Assembly: GCF_000717915.1 (NCBI RefSeq)
Contig: NZ_JOCX01000003.1
Span: 186,001 to 250,000, forward strand
Direction: 5' to 3'
Length of the DNA stretch: 64,000 bases
Source of the DNA: Streptomyces sp. NRRL S-244
GTDB lineage: Bacteria > Actinomycetota > Actinomycetes > Streptomycetales > Streptomycetaceae
Below, piece by piece: positions 55,587 through 64,000 of this stretch. Position numbers and translations under genes: made by a program. Below the pieces are notes generated by a model. The model ran no database searches and was not told where the DNA came from. It saw nothing but the letters and a program-made list of their open reading frames with translations. Positions within the stretch are counted from its first letter, which is position 1. Each line of letters opens with the position of its first letter.

Positions 55587-58500
55587 TCAGCTCTTGTCGG
55601 GTCGGTCCGTCACCCGCAGGGAGTTCAGCAGCGGTTTGCCGTACCCCCCGTGCGCGACGAAGCGGACGTTGAGCACGCCGTCCGTGACCGTGACCGTGTA
55701 CGTCCGGGTCAGGGCCGTGTACGTGCCCGCCTCCAGCGCGATGTCCAGCGAGGGCAGCACCTGCGTGCCCTCGGCCATCACGTCGAAGACCCGCTTGTTC
55801 GGCTTCGTCGACGACAGCTCCGCGAAGCCGAGCTCCACGGTGTACGTGCCGTTCGGGACGTTGTCGAAGCGGTACTCGTACATGCCCTCACGGGCGTTGC
55901 GGAACAGCTTCTGATCGGCCGTACCGGCGATCGTGCGCCCGGTGGAGTGCGTCGAGGAGCTGCCCTGGTAGCCGTACGAGCCGGCCGTGTACTTGCGGTC
56001 CGGGGACCAGCCGTCCCCGAGCGTGTCCGTGGCCGCGGAGTCGGATCCCGCGTCCAGGGCCACCTGGTAGCGGGGGACCACGACCTTGACCGGGACGGTG
56101 AGGACCGGGCTGCGGCCGCTGCGCGAACTGATCCGCAGGTTCGCCGTGAGGACCGAGCCGGCGGCCAGGCCCGTGGTGTCGACGGCCAGGTTCACGGTGG
56201 CCTTGCCGCCGATCGCCAGGTTCCCGGCGTCGGGGGTGGCCGTCAGCCAGGCCGCGTCCTCGGCCACGGTGAACTGCGAGTCGAGGGTGCCCGAGTTGGT
56301 CAGTTCGAGGGTGCGGGTGCGCTTCTGGCCCGCCGGGAGGACGAGCTCCAGGGAGGGCTGGGACGCGGTGACCCGCGCCGTCCACAGGGACTGGTTCACG
56401 GCCGTGACGCCGCCCTGCTCCACGGTGAAGGCGTTGGTCACCCCCGTGTACCAGTCGGCCAGGATCGTGTAGGAATTCTTGCCTGAGCCGGCCTGCAGGA
56501 GGTAGCCGCCGTCCGCCGCCGTGGTGGCCGTGACGGCCTCGGCGCCGAAGCCGACGGTCACCGTGGCTCCCGCGACGCCCTTGCCGTCGTTCGCGTCGAG
56601 GATCCGGCCCGCGACCACGCCGCTCTTGGTGGTCTTGAAGGCGATGGCGAGTCCGTCGGTGATGACGGCCTGGTTGAAGGAGTACTTGAAGGCGTCGGTG
56701 CCCGTCGCGTTCTCCACGCCGACCGTGGCCGTGGAGCCGCCCTTGATGCCGGTGCCTCCCGTCCCCTTGTACGTGTAGACGACGGTGCCGTCCTCACTGA
56801 TCGCCGCCGAGAACGAGAACTTGTCGGCCTGCGCCGACCAGTGGGACACCTCGCGCCACTCGATCACGTACGTCCGGTGCGGGGCGGTGCCGGTGACGCC
56901 GGTGAAGACGCCCGACCCGCTGCCGGCCGCGCCGACGACCAGGTCGTCCCAGAACGGGTAGAGCGCCGCGTTGGGCGTGGCCGTGCTCGGGAGGTCCCCG
57001 TTGATGTCACCGGTGTTGTTGCCGCCGAAGCTGACCGTGCCGTTCGTCCCGATCCAGGCCTGGCCGTACGTCTTGCCGTACATCGGGACCGGGAACGGCA
57101 GGTCGACGCGCTCGGTGGTGTTGTCGCCGGTCAGCGCGAGCTGCCGGTCGCCGGCCGCGTACGGGCGGCCGCCCGGGGTGGCGCAGGCGTAGCCGTAGCC
57201 GTCGGTGCGCTCGGGCAGCGTGACCGCGACCGTCGTGTCGCCGGCGACGGTGGTCTGGGCGCTGCCGCCGCTGACGCAGCGGGAGGAGTGCGCGGCCCGT
57301 ACCTCGTAGGTGCCGTGCGGCAGGGTGACCTCGAAGCGGCCCTGCTCGTCGGCGGTCGCGGTCACCGGGGTGTCCGTGACGGTGACGGTGGCGCCCGCGG
57401 CGGGTCCGGCGGCCGAGGTGACCGTGCCGGTGAGCTTGCCGGAGGGGGCCTGGGTGAGGGTGAAGTCGCCGGTGGCGGTGGCGTTCTCGGTCACCGTCGC
57501 CGTCGAGGTCTGCTGGCCGTAGCCGAACTTGGAGACGGTGAGCGTGTAGTCGCCGACCGACAGGGAGCGGAAGGTGTAGGTGCCGTCGGCCGCGGTGGTC
57601 GTCGTACGGCCGATCGGCCCGGCGGCGGTGACCTTGGCGCCCGCGACCGGTGCGCCGGCGGAGCGGACCGTGCCGGAGACGGCGCCGATGGCGCCGCGCG
57701 GGGCGCCCGAGACGGCGGCGAACGCGTCGAGCTTGCCCTCGCCGAACACGTTGTTGTCGGCGGCGTTGCCGCCGCACTGGCCGTTGTCGGTGTCCTGGGC
57801 GGTGCCGTTGAGCAGCTGCTCGGTCTGCGCGACGTCGCCTTCGAGGGCGGGGGCGGCGGACCAGAGCAGGGCCACGGTGGCCGCGGTGTGCGGTGAGGCC
57901 ATGGAGGTGCCGGAGAAGGCCTCGTACGCGCCGCCGGGAACGGAGGAGCGGACGTTCACGCCGGGGGCCGCGATGTTCGGCTTGACGATGCCGCCGGGGC
58001 CCGCGCCGCGCGAGGAGAACGGCGCGATCGTGCCGTTGATGTCGAAGGCGCCGGAGCTGTAGGAGCTCGCGTAGTCGCCGGGCGAACCGCTGGTGGCGCA
58101 GCCGGGGCCGGAGTTCCCGTTGGAGAAGGCGGGGAAGATGCCGGCGGCGCGCCAGGCGTCGACGATCTGCTGGTACCACTCGTCGTGCGTGGCGCTGCCC
58201 CAGGAGTTGTTGACGACGTGCGGGGCGAGGTCGGGGCGCGGGTTATGGCCGTTGAGGTCGGTCGGGGCGACGATCCACTGGCCGGCGGCGAGGAGGGAGG
58301 CCTCGGAGCAGGAGTTGGTCTCGCAGCCCTTGGCGGCGATCCACTTGGCCCCGGGGGCCACGCCGATCTTGTTGGCGCCGCCGTCGTCACCGACCATGGT
58401 GCCCATGGTGTGGGTGCCGTGGTCGTTGTTGTCGCAGGGGGCCGCGGTGGGGCAGACGCCGGCCGGATCGAACCAGTTGTAGTTGTGGTCGTAGGACCCG

Positions 58501-59153
58501 TCGGCGTTCTTGCCGCGGTACTGGCCGTTCACGGCCGGGTGGGTGTAGTCGACGCCGCTGTCGATGTTGGCGACGACGATTCCTTCGCCGCGCACGCCGA
58601 GCTGGTCCCAGACCTGCGGGGCCTTGATGCGGTCGATGTTCCACTCGACGGCGTCGGCGGCGGCCTTCTCCCGCTTGCCCTCGGCGGGCTTGGGGAGGGT
58701 GACCTTGTCGTCGGCGTCGATCCGGGAGACCTCGGGGCGCTGCGCGAGGGTGCCGGCGAGTTTCTGGCTGCCGACGACGCGGACGGCGTTCACGATCCAG
58801 TACGAGGTGTACTCGGCCTTGGCGCCGTCCAAGGCCTTGATCACCTCGGCCTGGCTGCGCACGGCGTGTTCCTGCTTGGCGTGCAGAACCGTTTCAGCTT
58901 TGGCGGCGCGGGTCTTCTGCCGCCCCGCCGCCGTGAGGTCGGCGGCGCTGTCCAGGTAGACCCAGAAGACGGCTTTGCCCGTGTCGTCGAGCTGGGTGCG
59001 GAGTTTCGGCTCGATCTTGCGCTCGGCCGCTGCGGGGGTGGGGCCGGGTTCCGGCGCGGCCGCCGCCACGCCTGCCCCTACCGGCAGGAGCAGGGCCGCG
59101 GTGAGAGCGGCGAGCGCCGCGCGTAACGATCGTCGCCTGTTGCGTTGGGCCAC
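55587..59153 (-). CDS. Large secreted S8 serine protease with carboxypeptidase-regulatory-like and malectin-like domains
   Basis: Exported protease of 1188 residues. GTG 59153 is chosen over ATG 59219 because GAGGAGG sits 7 bp upstream and a standard signal peptide (RRRSLRAALAALTAALLLP, ending AAAAP) follows. Domains: an I9-type propeptide (to about 160); the subtilisin domain with Asp (VANIDSGVDYTHP), His (NNDHGTHTMG) and Ser (SGTSMASPHTA) all present; then repeated beta-sandwich domains of the CarboxypepD_reg type (AGAKVTAAGPIGRTTTTAADGTYTF; AGATVTVTDTPVTATADEQGRF; AGATVTVGFGAEAVTATTAADGGY); and a malectin-like C-terminus (VELGFAELSSTKPNKRVFDV). The malectin part suggests carbohydrate or cell-wall binding. 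It is divergent from the MFS gene at 59318. Confidence 0.9.
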   Translation of the reverse strand: MAQRNRRRSLRAALAALTAALLLPVGAGVAAAAPEPGPTPAAAERKIEPKLRTQLDDTGKAVFWVYLDSAADLTAAGRQKTRAAKAETVLHAKQEHAVRSQAEVIKALDGAKAEYTSYWIVNAVRVVGSQKLAGTLAQRPEVSRIDADDKVTLPKPAEGKREKAAADAVEWNIDRIKAPQVWDQLGVRGEGIVVANIDSGVDYTHPAVNGQYRGKNADGSYDHNYNWFDPAGVCPTAAPCDNNDHGTHTMGTMVGDDGGANKIGVAPGAKWIAAKGCETNSCSEASLLAAGQWIVAPTDLNGHNPRPDLAPHVVNNSWGSATHDEWYQQIVDAWRAAGIFPAFSNGNSGPGCATSGSPGDYASSYSSGAFDINGTIAPFSSRGAGPGGIVKPNIAAPGVNVRSSVPGGAYEAFSGTSMASPHTAATVALLWSAAPALEGDVAQTEQLLNGTAQDTDNGQCGGNAADNNVFGEGKLDAFAAVSGAPRGAIGAVSGTVRSAGAPVAGAKVTAAGPIGRTTTTAADGTYTFRSLSVGDYTLTVSKFGYGQQTSTATVTENATATGDFTLTQAPSGKLTGTVTSAAGPAAGATVTVTDTPVTATADEQGRFEVTLPHGTYEVRAAHSSRCVSGGSAQTTVAGDTTVAVTLPERTDGYGYACATPGGRPYAAGDRQLALTGDNTTERVDLPFPVPMYGKTYGQAWIGTNGTVSFGGNNTGDINGDLPSTATPNAALYPFWDDLVVGAAGSGSGVFTGVTGTAPHRTYVIEWREVSHWSAQADKFSFSAAISEDGTVVYTYKGTGGTGIKGGSTATVGVENATGTDAFKYSFNQAVITDGLAIAFKTTKSGVVAGRILDANDGKGVAGATVTVGFGAEAVTATTAADGGYLLQAGSGKNSYTILADWYTGVTNAFTVEQGGVTAVNQSLWTARVTASQPSLELVLPAGQKRTRTLELTNSGTLDSQFTVAEDAAWLTATPDAGNLAIGGKATVNLAVDTTGLAAGSVLTANLRISSRSGRSPVLTVPVKVVVPRYQVALDAGSDSAATDTLGDGWSPDRKYTAGSYGYQGSSSTHSTGRTIAGTADQKLFRNAREGMYEYRFDNVPNGTYTVELGFAELSSTKPNKRVFDVMAEGTQVLPSLDIALEAGTYTALTRTYTVTVTDGVLNVRFVAHGGYGKPLLNSLRVTDRPDKS

Positions 59154-59317
59154 GTGTGGTCCTCCTCGGACGCCGTGTGCAGGTTGTGCGGGAAGGGCGT
59201 GCGCGACGTGCGCGGTCATGGTGAAGGAGAGGTCATGGACATTACAAGAGGGCCTAATGAGCCGTATGCTGCGCGCCTGGGGTGGCCATCGCGGCCCCGG
59301 CGGGCCAGCCTGAAGAC

Positions 59318-60823
59318 ATGAGCGATCCAGCGCCGGGTACGGAAGAGCACGCTCCGGCCGGGCCCGGCGTGCCGCTCGCGTCCGCCCGGGGCCGGTGGAT
59401 CGTGCTGACCACCGTGCTCGGGTCGACCATGGCCCTGCTCGACTCGACCGTCGTCAACGTCGCCCTCCCCACCATCGGGGTGGACCTCGACGCCGACATG
59501 GCCGTGCTCCAGTGGACCGCCAACGCCTATCTGGTCACCCTGGCCGGACTGATCCTGGTCGGCGGAGCGCTCGGGGACCGGTTCGGGCGGCGCCGGATCT
59601 TCGTCCTCGGGGTGGTGTGGTTCGCAGGCGCCTCGCTGCTGTGCGGAATCGCGCCGAACACGGGGGTCCTGATCGCCGCGCGGGCCCTTCAGGGCGTCGG
59701 CGGCGCCCTGCTGACCCCCGGCTCGCTCGCGCTGATCCAGGGCTCGATCGCCGCCGAGGACCGGGCCCGGGCCGTCGGGCTGTGGTCGGGGTTCGGCGGG
59801 GTCGGCGCGGCCGTGGGACCGTTCCTCGGCGGCTGGCTGGTGGACGGGCCCGGCTGGCGCTGGGTGTTCCTGCTGAACGTGCCGGTGGCCGCGGTGTGCG
59901 TGCCGATCGCCCTGCGGCACGTACCGGAATCGCGTGACCCGCAGGCGCACGGGCGGTTCGACGTGCTCGGCGCCGCCCTGGGGGCCGCGGCCCTCGCCCT
60001 GCTGACGTACGCCCTGATCGAGGCCCGTTCCGGTTCCCCGCTGGTGATCGCCTCGGCCGTCGGGGGCGTGCTGCTGTCCGCCGTGTTCGTGTACGTGGAG
60101 CGCCACCGGGCCGATCCGATGCTGCCGCCCGACATCTTCGCCTCCCGGCAGTTCACCGCCGTCAACGTGGTCACCCTGTTCGTGTACGCGGCCTTCAGCG
60201 GGTTCTTCTTCCTCGTCGTTCTCCAGCTCCAGGTGGTCTCCGGCTACTCGGCGCTGGGCGCGGGGGCGGCGCTGCTGCCGACGACCGCGCTGATGCTGCT
60301 GCTCTCGGCCCGGTCGGGGGCGCTCGGAGAGAAGATCGGGCCGCGGATCCCGCTCACGGTGGGGCCGCTGTTGTGCGCGGCCGCACTGCTGCTGATGCTG
60401 CGGGTGGGGCCGGACGCCTCGTACGTACGGGACGTGCTGCCGGCGCTGATCGTGATGGGCATGGGCATGGTGGCCCTGGTGGCTCCGCTGACGGCGACCG
60501 TGCTGTCATCCGTGGACCCCGGCCGGGCGGGCCTGGCCAGCGGCATCAACAACGCGGCCGCGCGGGCTGCCGGGCTGCTGGCGGTGGCGGCGCTGCCGCT
60601 GCTGTCCGGCATGGGGCCGGACGCGTACCGCTCGGCGTCCGAGTTCGACGCCGCGTTCGGGCGGGCCATGCTGTGGTGCGCGGGGCTGCTGGTCGTGGGC
60701 GCCGCCGTGGCCTGGACCACCGTACGCAAGCCCGTGCCCGGAGCGGGGTGCCACCCGGAGTGCCACACCTTCTGCGCGACGACCTCCCCGCCGCTCGAAC
60801 CCCCGCGGGCGGCGAAGCCCTGA
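59318..60823 (+). CDS. MFS exporter, DHA2/EmrB type
   Basis: A 501-residue drug/proton antiporter. RGRWIVLTTVLGSTMALLDS and VNVALPTIGVDLDAD (motif D1) begin it, GDRFGRRRIFVLGV is motif A, and LQGVGGALLTPGSLALI is motif C-like; about 14 hydrophobic helices follow. The last 30 residues are polar with three Cys and two His (GAGCHPECHTFC), unusual for a transporter tail. ATG 59318 is preferred to 59282 because MFS similarity starts soon after. It precedes the DUF6629 gene by 10 bp, so the two form an operon. Substrate unknown. Confidence 0.88.
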   Translation: MSDPAPGTEEHAPAGPGVPLASARGRWIVLTTVLGSTMALLDSTVVNVALPTIGVDLDADMAVLQWTANAYLVTLAGLILVGGALGDRFGRRRIFVLGVVWFAGASLLCGIAPNTGVLIAARALQGVGGALLTPGSLALIQGSIAAEDRARAVGLWSGFGGVGAAVGPFLGGWLVDGPGWRWVFLLNVPVAAVCVPIALRHVPESRDPQAHGRFDVLGAALGAAALALLTYALIEARSGSPLVIASAVGGVLLSAVFVYVERHRADPMLPPDIFASRQFTAVNVVTLFVYAAFSGFFFLVVLQLQVVSGYSALGAGAALLPTTALMLLLSARSGALGEKIGPRIPLTVGPLLCAAALLLMLRVGPDASYVRDVLPALIVMGMGMVALVAPLTATVLSSVDPGRAGLASGINNAAARAAGLLAVAALPLLSGMGPDAYRSASEFDAAFGRAMLWCAGLLVVGAAVAWTTVRKPVPGAGCHPECHTFCATTSPPLEPPRAAKP

Positions 60824-60833
60824 CCGGCGCGCC

Positions 60834-61460
60834 ATGTGCTGGAACGCCACGGCCGATCTGACGGCGGGTGCGGTCGTCACCGCCGTCGGGATCGTGTGCG
60901 TGGCGCGCGTACGACGGGCCCGCGATCTGCCCGTCGCCGCACTGCCGTTGCTGCTGGGCGCCCACCAGCTGGTGGAGGCGGCCGTATGGCGCTCGGGCGG
61001 CGGCTGCGGCCCGGCCACGACGGCCTGGGTGGCGATCGCCCTTCCGGTGCTGCCGGTCTGGGTGCCGCTCGGGGTCCTGCTCGCGGCCGCTCCGGTGGAC
61101 CGGCGCCGCCTGTGGGCGCCGGCGGCCGTCGGGCTCGCCACCGCCGCCGTGCTCTCGTACTGCCTCGCGACCCGGCCGGCCGTCGCCGAGATCCGCGGCC
61201 ACACCCTCGGCTACGGCGTGAAGGTTCCGTGGACACCGCTCGTCCTCGCGGGCTACCTCTTCGCCACGCTGGGCGCCCTGCTGCTCTCCGGCGACCGGCG
61301 GCTGCGGCTCCTCGGCGCGGTGCTCGCGGTCGGGGCATTGGCCTGCTCAGCGCTGTGGCGGCTGGAATTCGCCTCCACCTGGTGCGCCTTCGCGGCGGTC
61401 GCCTCGCTGCTGGTCCTGGGGTGGGTCCGGCGCCCCCGGCCCGGCTCCCCTGTGACGTGA
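60834..61460 (+). CDS. DUF6629-family membrane protein
   Basis: A 208-residue integral membrane protein with six or seven helices. The start MCWNATADLTAGAVVTAVG and LLLGAHQLVEAAVWR match the DUF6629 family from memory (members commonly begin MCWSATAD). Family members are widespread in actinobacteria with no known function; conserved early Cys, Trp and His could bind metal or haem. ATG 60834 lies 10 bp downstream of the MFS stop, so the pair is co-transcribed. No signal peptide. Confidence 0.75.
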   Translation: MCWNATADLTAGAVVTAVGIVCVARVRRARDLPVAALPLLLGAHQLVEAAVWRSGGGCGPATTAWVAIALPVLPVWVPLGVLLAAAPVDRRRLWAPAAVGLATAAVLSYCLATRPAVAEIRGHTLGYGVKVPWTPLVLAGYLFATLGALLLSGDRRLRLLGAVLAVGALACSALWRLEFASTWCAFAAVASLLVLGWVRRPRPGSPVT

Positions 61461-61479
61461 CAGGCCGAAAGTTACCTAG

Positions 61480-63207
<1,728 letters not shown>

Positions 63208-63213
63208 GCGGTC

Positions 63214-63301
63214 CGTGGAGCCGTGCGTCCGTGGAGCCGTGCACCCGTGCACCCGTGCACCCGTGGAGCCGTGCACCCGTGGAGCCGCAGAGCCGCACAC
63301 A
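63214..63301. repeat. Eleven 8-bp tandem units of two alternating types after choA
   Basis: From 63214 the sequence reads in 8-bp steps: CGTGGAGC (A), a variant of B, A, CGTGCACC (B) three times, A, B, A, then two decayed units. No coding frame accounts for it. It begins 7 bp after the choA stop. GTGCAC is itself a palindrome. Confidence 0.8.
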
Positions 63302-63309
63302 GAGCAGAA

Positions 63310-63341
63310 CCGGGGCCGTCGGACACACCGACCGGCCCCGG
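63310..63341. terminator. Hairpin between choA and the AhpD-like gene
   Basis: Arms 63310-63322 and 63328-63341 pair along 13 bp with one bulged C, around ACACA. It lies between converging genes, so it probably ends both transcripts. Confidence 0.65.
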
Positions 63342-63361
63342 ACCCGTCGCCCCGACCGGCC

Positions 63362-63841
63362 TCAGTGCCCCGGCAGCACGCACACGCTGTCGAGGCCGAG
63401 CACGTGGTTGAGCCGGCCGAAGGCCAGCCAGGACCCGATGCTCATCGTCAGCTCCACGATCTCCAGCTGGCTGTAGCGCGCGGTCATCCGCTCCCAGAAC
63501 TCCTCGTCGAGGTTGTGGTGGTCGAGCGTGTAGCGCTCCGCGTACTCCGCCGCCAGCCGGGTCCGTTCGTCGAAGCGGTCCGTGGTGCGCCAGTCGGTCA
63601 CGGCGTCCGAGAACTCCTCCTCGACCTTCTCCCCGTCCCGCTCGGTCCGCCAGTCGAGGCAGAACACGCATCCGTTGATCTGCGCCACGCGCAGCCGCGC
63701 GGCCTCGAACTCGCGCAGGCCCAGGGTGGTGTGGGCGTACACCGACAGGGAGAAGTTCGCGGCGGCCATCCCGATCCCGGGGACCATGTCGCCCCACACG
63801 TACTCGATCGGGTGCTGGCCTTCGGGTATGTCGATCCTCAT
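63362..63841 (-). CDS. Carboxymuconolactone decarboxylase/AhpD-like protein
   Basis: A 159-residue helical protein of the AhpD/CMD superfamily. RLRVAQINGCVFCLDWRTER carries Cys58 and Cys61 (CxxC) as in AhpD-type peroxidases, and FWERMTARYSQLEIVELTMSIG is the second conserved block (usual EExxxELt.xva). The N-terminal 30 residues are distinct. With the CxxC intact it may reduce peroxides or act as a disulphide partner. H2O2 is made by the converging choA enzyme, but they are not in one operon. ATG 63841 overlaps the stop of the upstream partial gene (ATGA), so those two are coupled. Confidence 0.85.
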   Translation of the reverse strand: MRIDIPEGQHPIEYVWGDMVPGIGMAAANFSLSVYAHTTLGLREFEAARLRVAQINGCVFCLDWRTERDGEKVEEEFSDAVTDWRTTDRFDERTRLAAEYAERYTLDHHNLDEEFWERMTARYSQLEIVELTMSIGSWLAFGRLNHVLGLDSVCVLPGH

Positions 63842-64000
63842 GGCTGTTTCCTTCCGAGCTTGCCGATGGCGGGGCGCAGGGGGACGTCGAGGGCGTCGTA
63901 GAGGCCCGGTTCGGCCTCCACCAGCCAGTCGATGGCGCCGACCAGGCGGCCGACGGCGGTGGCGTTGCCGCCCGCCGAGCGGTTCTCGCCCTCGTCGGTG
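63838..64000 (-). CDS. 3' end of an unrecognised gene, cut by window edge
   Basis: Only the last 53 codons are inside the window. They read NATAVGRLVGAIDWLVEAEP, then LYDALDVPLRPAIGKLGRKQP, ending at TGA 63838-63840. This is helical and polar, with no motif that I recognise. The stop overlaps the start of the AhpD-like gene by ATGA, so the two are co-translated and probably functionally linked. The rest of the gene lies beyond the right edge. Confidence 0.6.
   Translation of the reverse strand, partial: TDEGENRSAGGNATAVGRLVGAIDWLVEAEPGLYDALDVPLRPAIGKLGRKQP

Noticed and set aside
63214..63301. Possible CRISPR array
   Set aside because: Units are 8 bp and contiguous with no unique spacers, and no cas genes are present.

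Overview
This window reads as chromosomal DNA of a Streptomyces or close relative. GC is very high and third codon positions are almost all G or C. GTG and TTG starts, short 4-bp stop/start overlaps and long GC-rich bidirectional hairpins between converging genes are common, and several families are typical of the genus (XRE-TPR regulators, ricin-tailed glycosidase, cholesterol oxidase, DUF6629, WXG-like proteins). About 50 genes are supported. No rRNA, tRNA or CRISPR array was seen.

Layout: 1-9.7 kb carries a secreted M64 metallopeptidase (cut by the window edge), an XRE-TPR regulator, an MFS exporter, two small proteins, an M20 peptidase, a TetR-MFS pair and a LysR regulator facing a DUF6817-like protein. 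9.7-13.4 kb has a large secreted GH31 glycosidase with CBM32 and ricin modules, plus a tiny ricin-like fragment. 13.4-20 kb is the most disturbed stretch: a second-copy NAD-dependent DNA ligase gene (ligA-like) is split by about 4.45 kb of foreign DNA. That DNA holds a decayed tyrosine-recombinase gene lacking its catalytic part and one intact gene for a 914-residue TPR/multi-membrane/DUF4332-like protein. 20-24.5 kb holds a ProU-type osmoprotectant importer (proV and a fused permease/binding protein) behind a SigB-family sigma gene. 24.6-30.3 kb has a secreted subtilase, two divergent NIS siderophore synthetases around a 19-bp palindrome, and a methyltransferase.

30.3-41.5 kb: a TPR protein, a BBE-type oxidase paired with a trypsin-like protease, an AEC transporter, a two-component system, a small membrane protein/lipoprotein pair sharing a Cys motif, and an alpha/beta hydrolase coupled to an acyltransferase. 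41.5-48.4 kb: a DUF350 protein, a GNAT/ATP-grasp fusion converging on a membrane-anchored degenerate adenylation protein, and an ABC exporter behind a SoxR-like box, followed by a VOC protein. 48.5-52.2 kb: an NAD(P)-dependent reductase and the gluconate genes gntR, gntK and gntP. 52.2-54.6 kb: a tight operon of a P450, an unknown protein and a WXG-like protein. 54.7-64 kb: a beta-lactamase-fold protein, a 1188-residue multidomain subtilase, an MFS exporter, a DUF6629 protein, cholesterol oxidase (choA), an AhpD-like protein and a partial gene at the edge.

The items most worth follow-up are the interrupted ligase locus and its cargo gene, the P450/unknown/WXG operon, the GNAT-ATP-grasp and adenylation-membrane pair, and the Cys-motif gene pair. 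Family names such as DUF numbers are from memory, without database searches.
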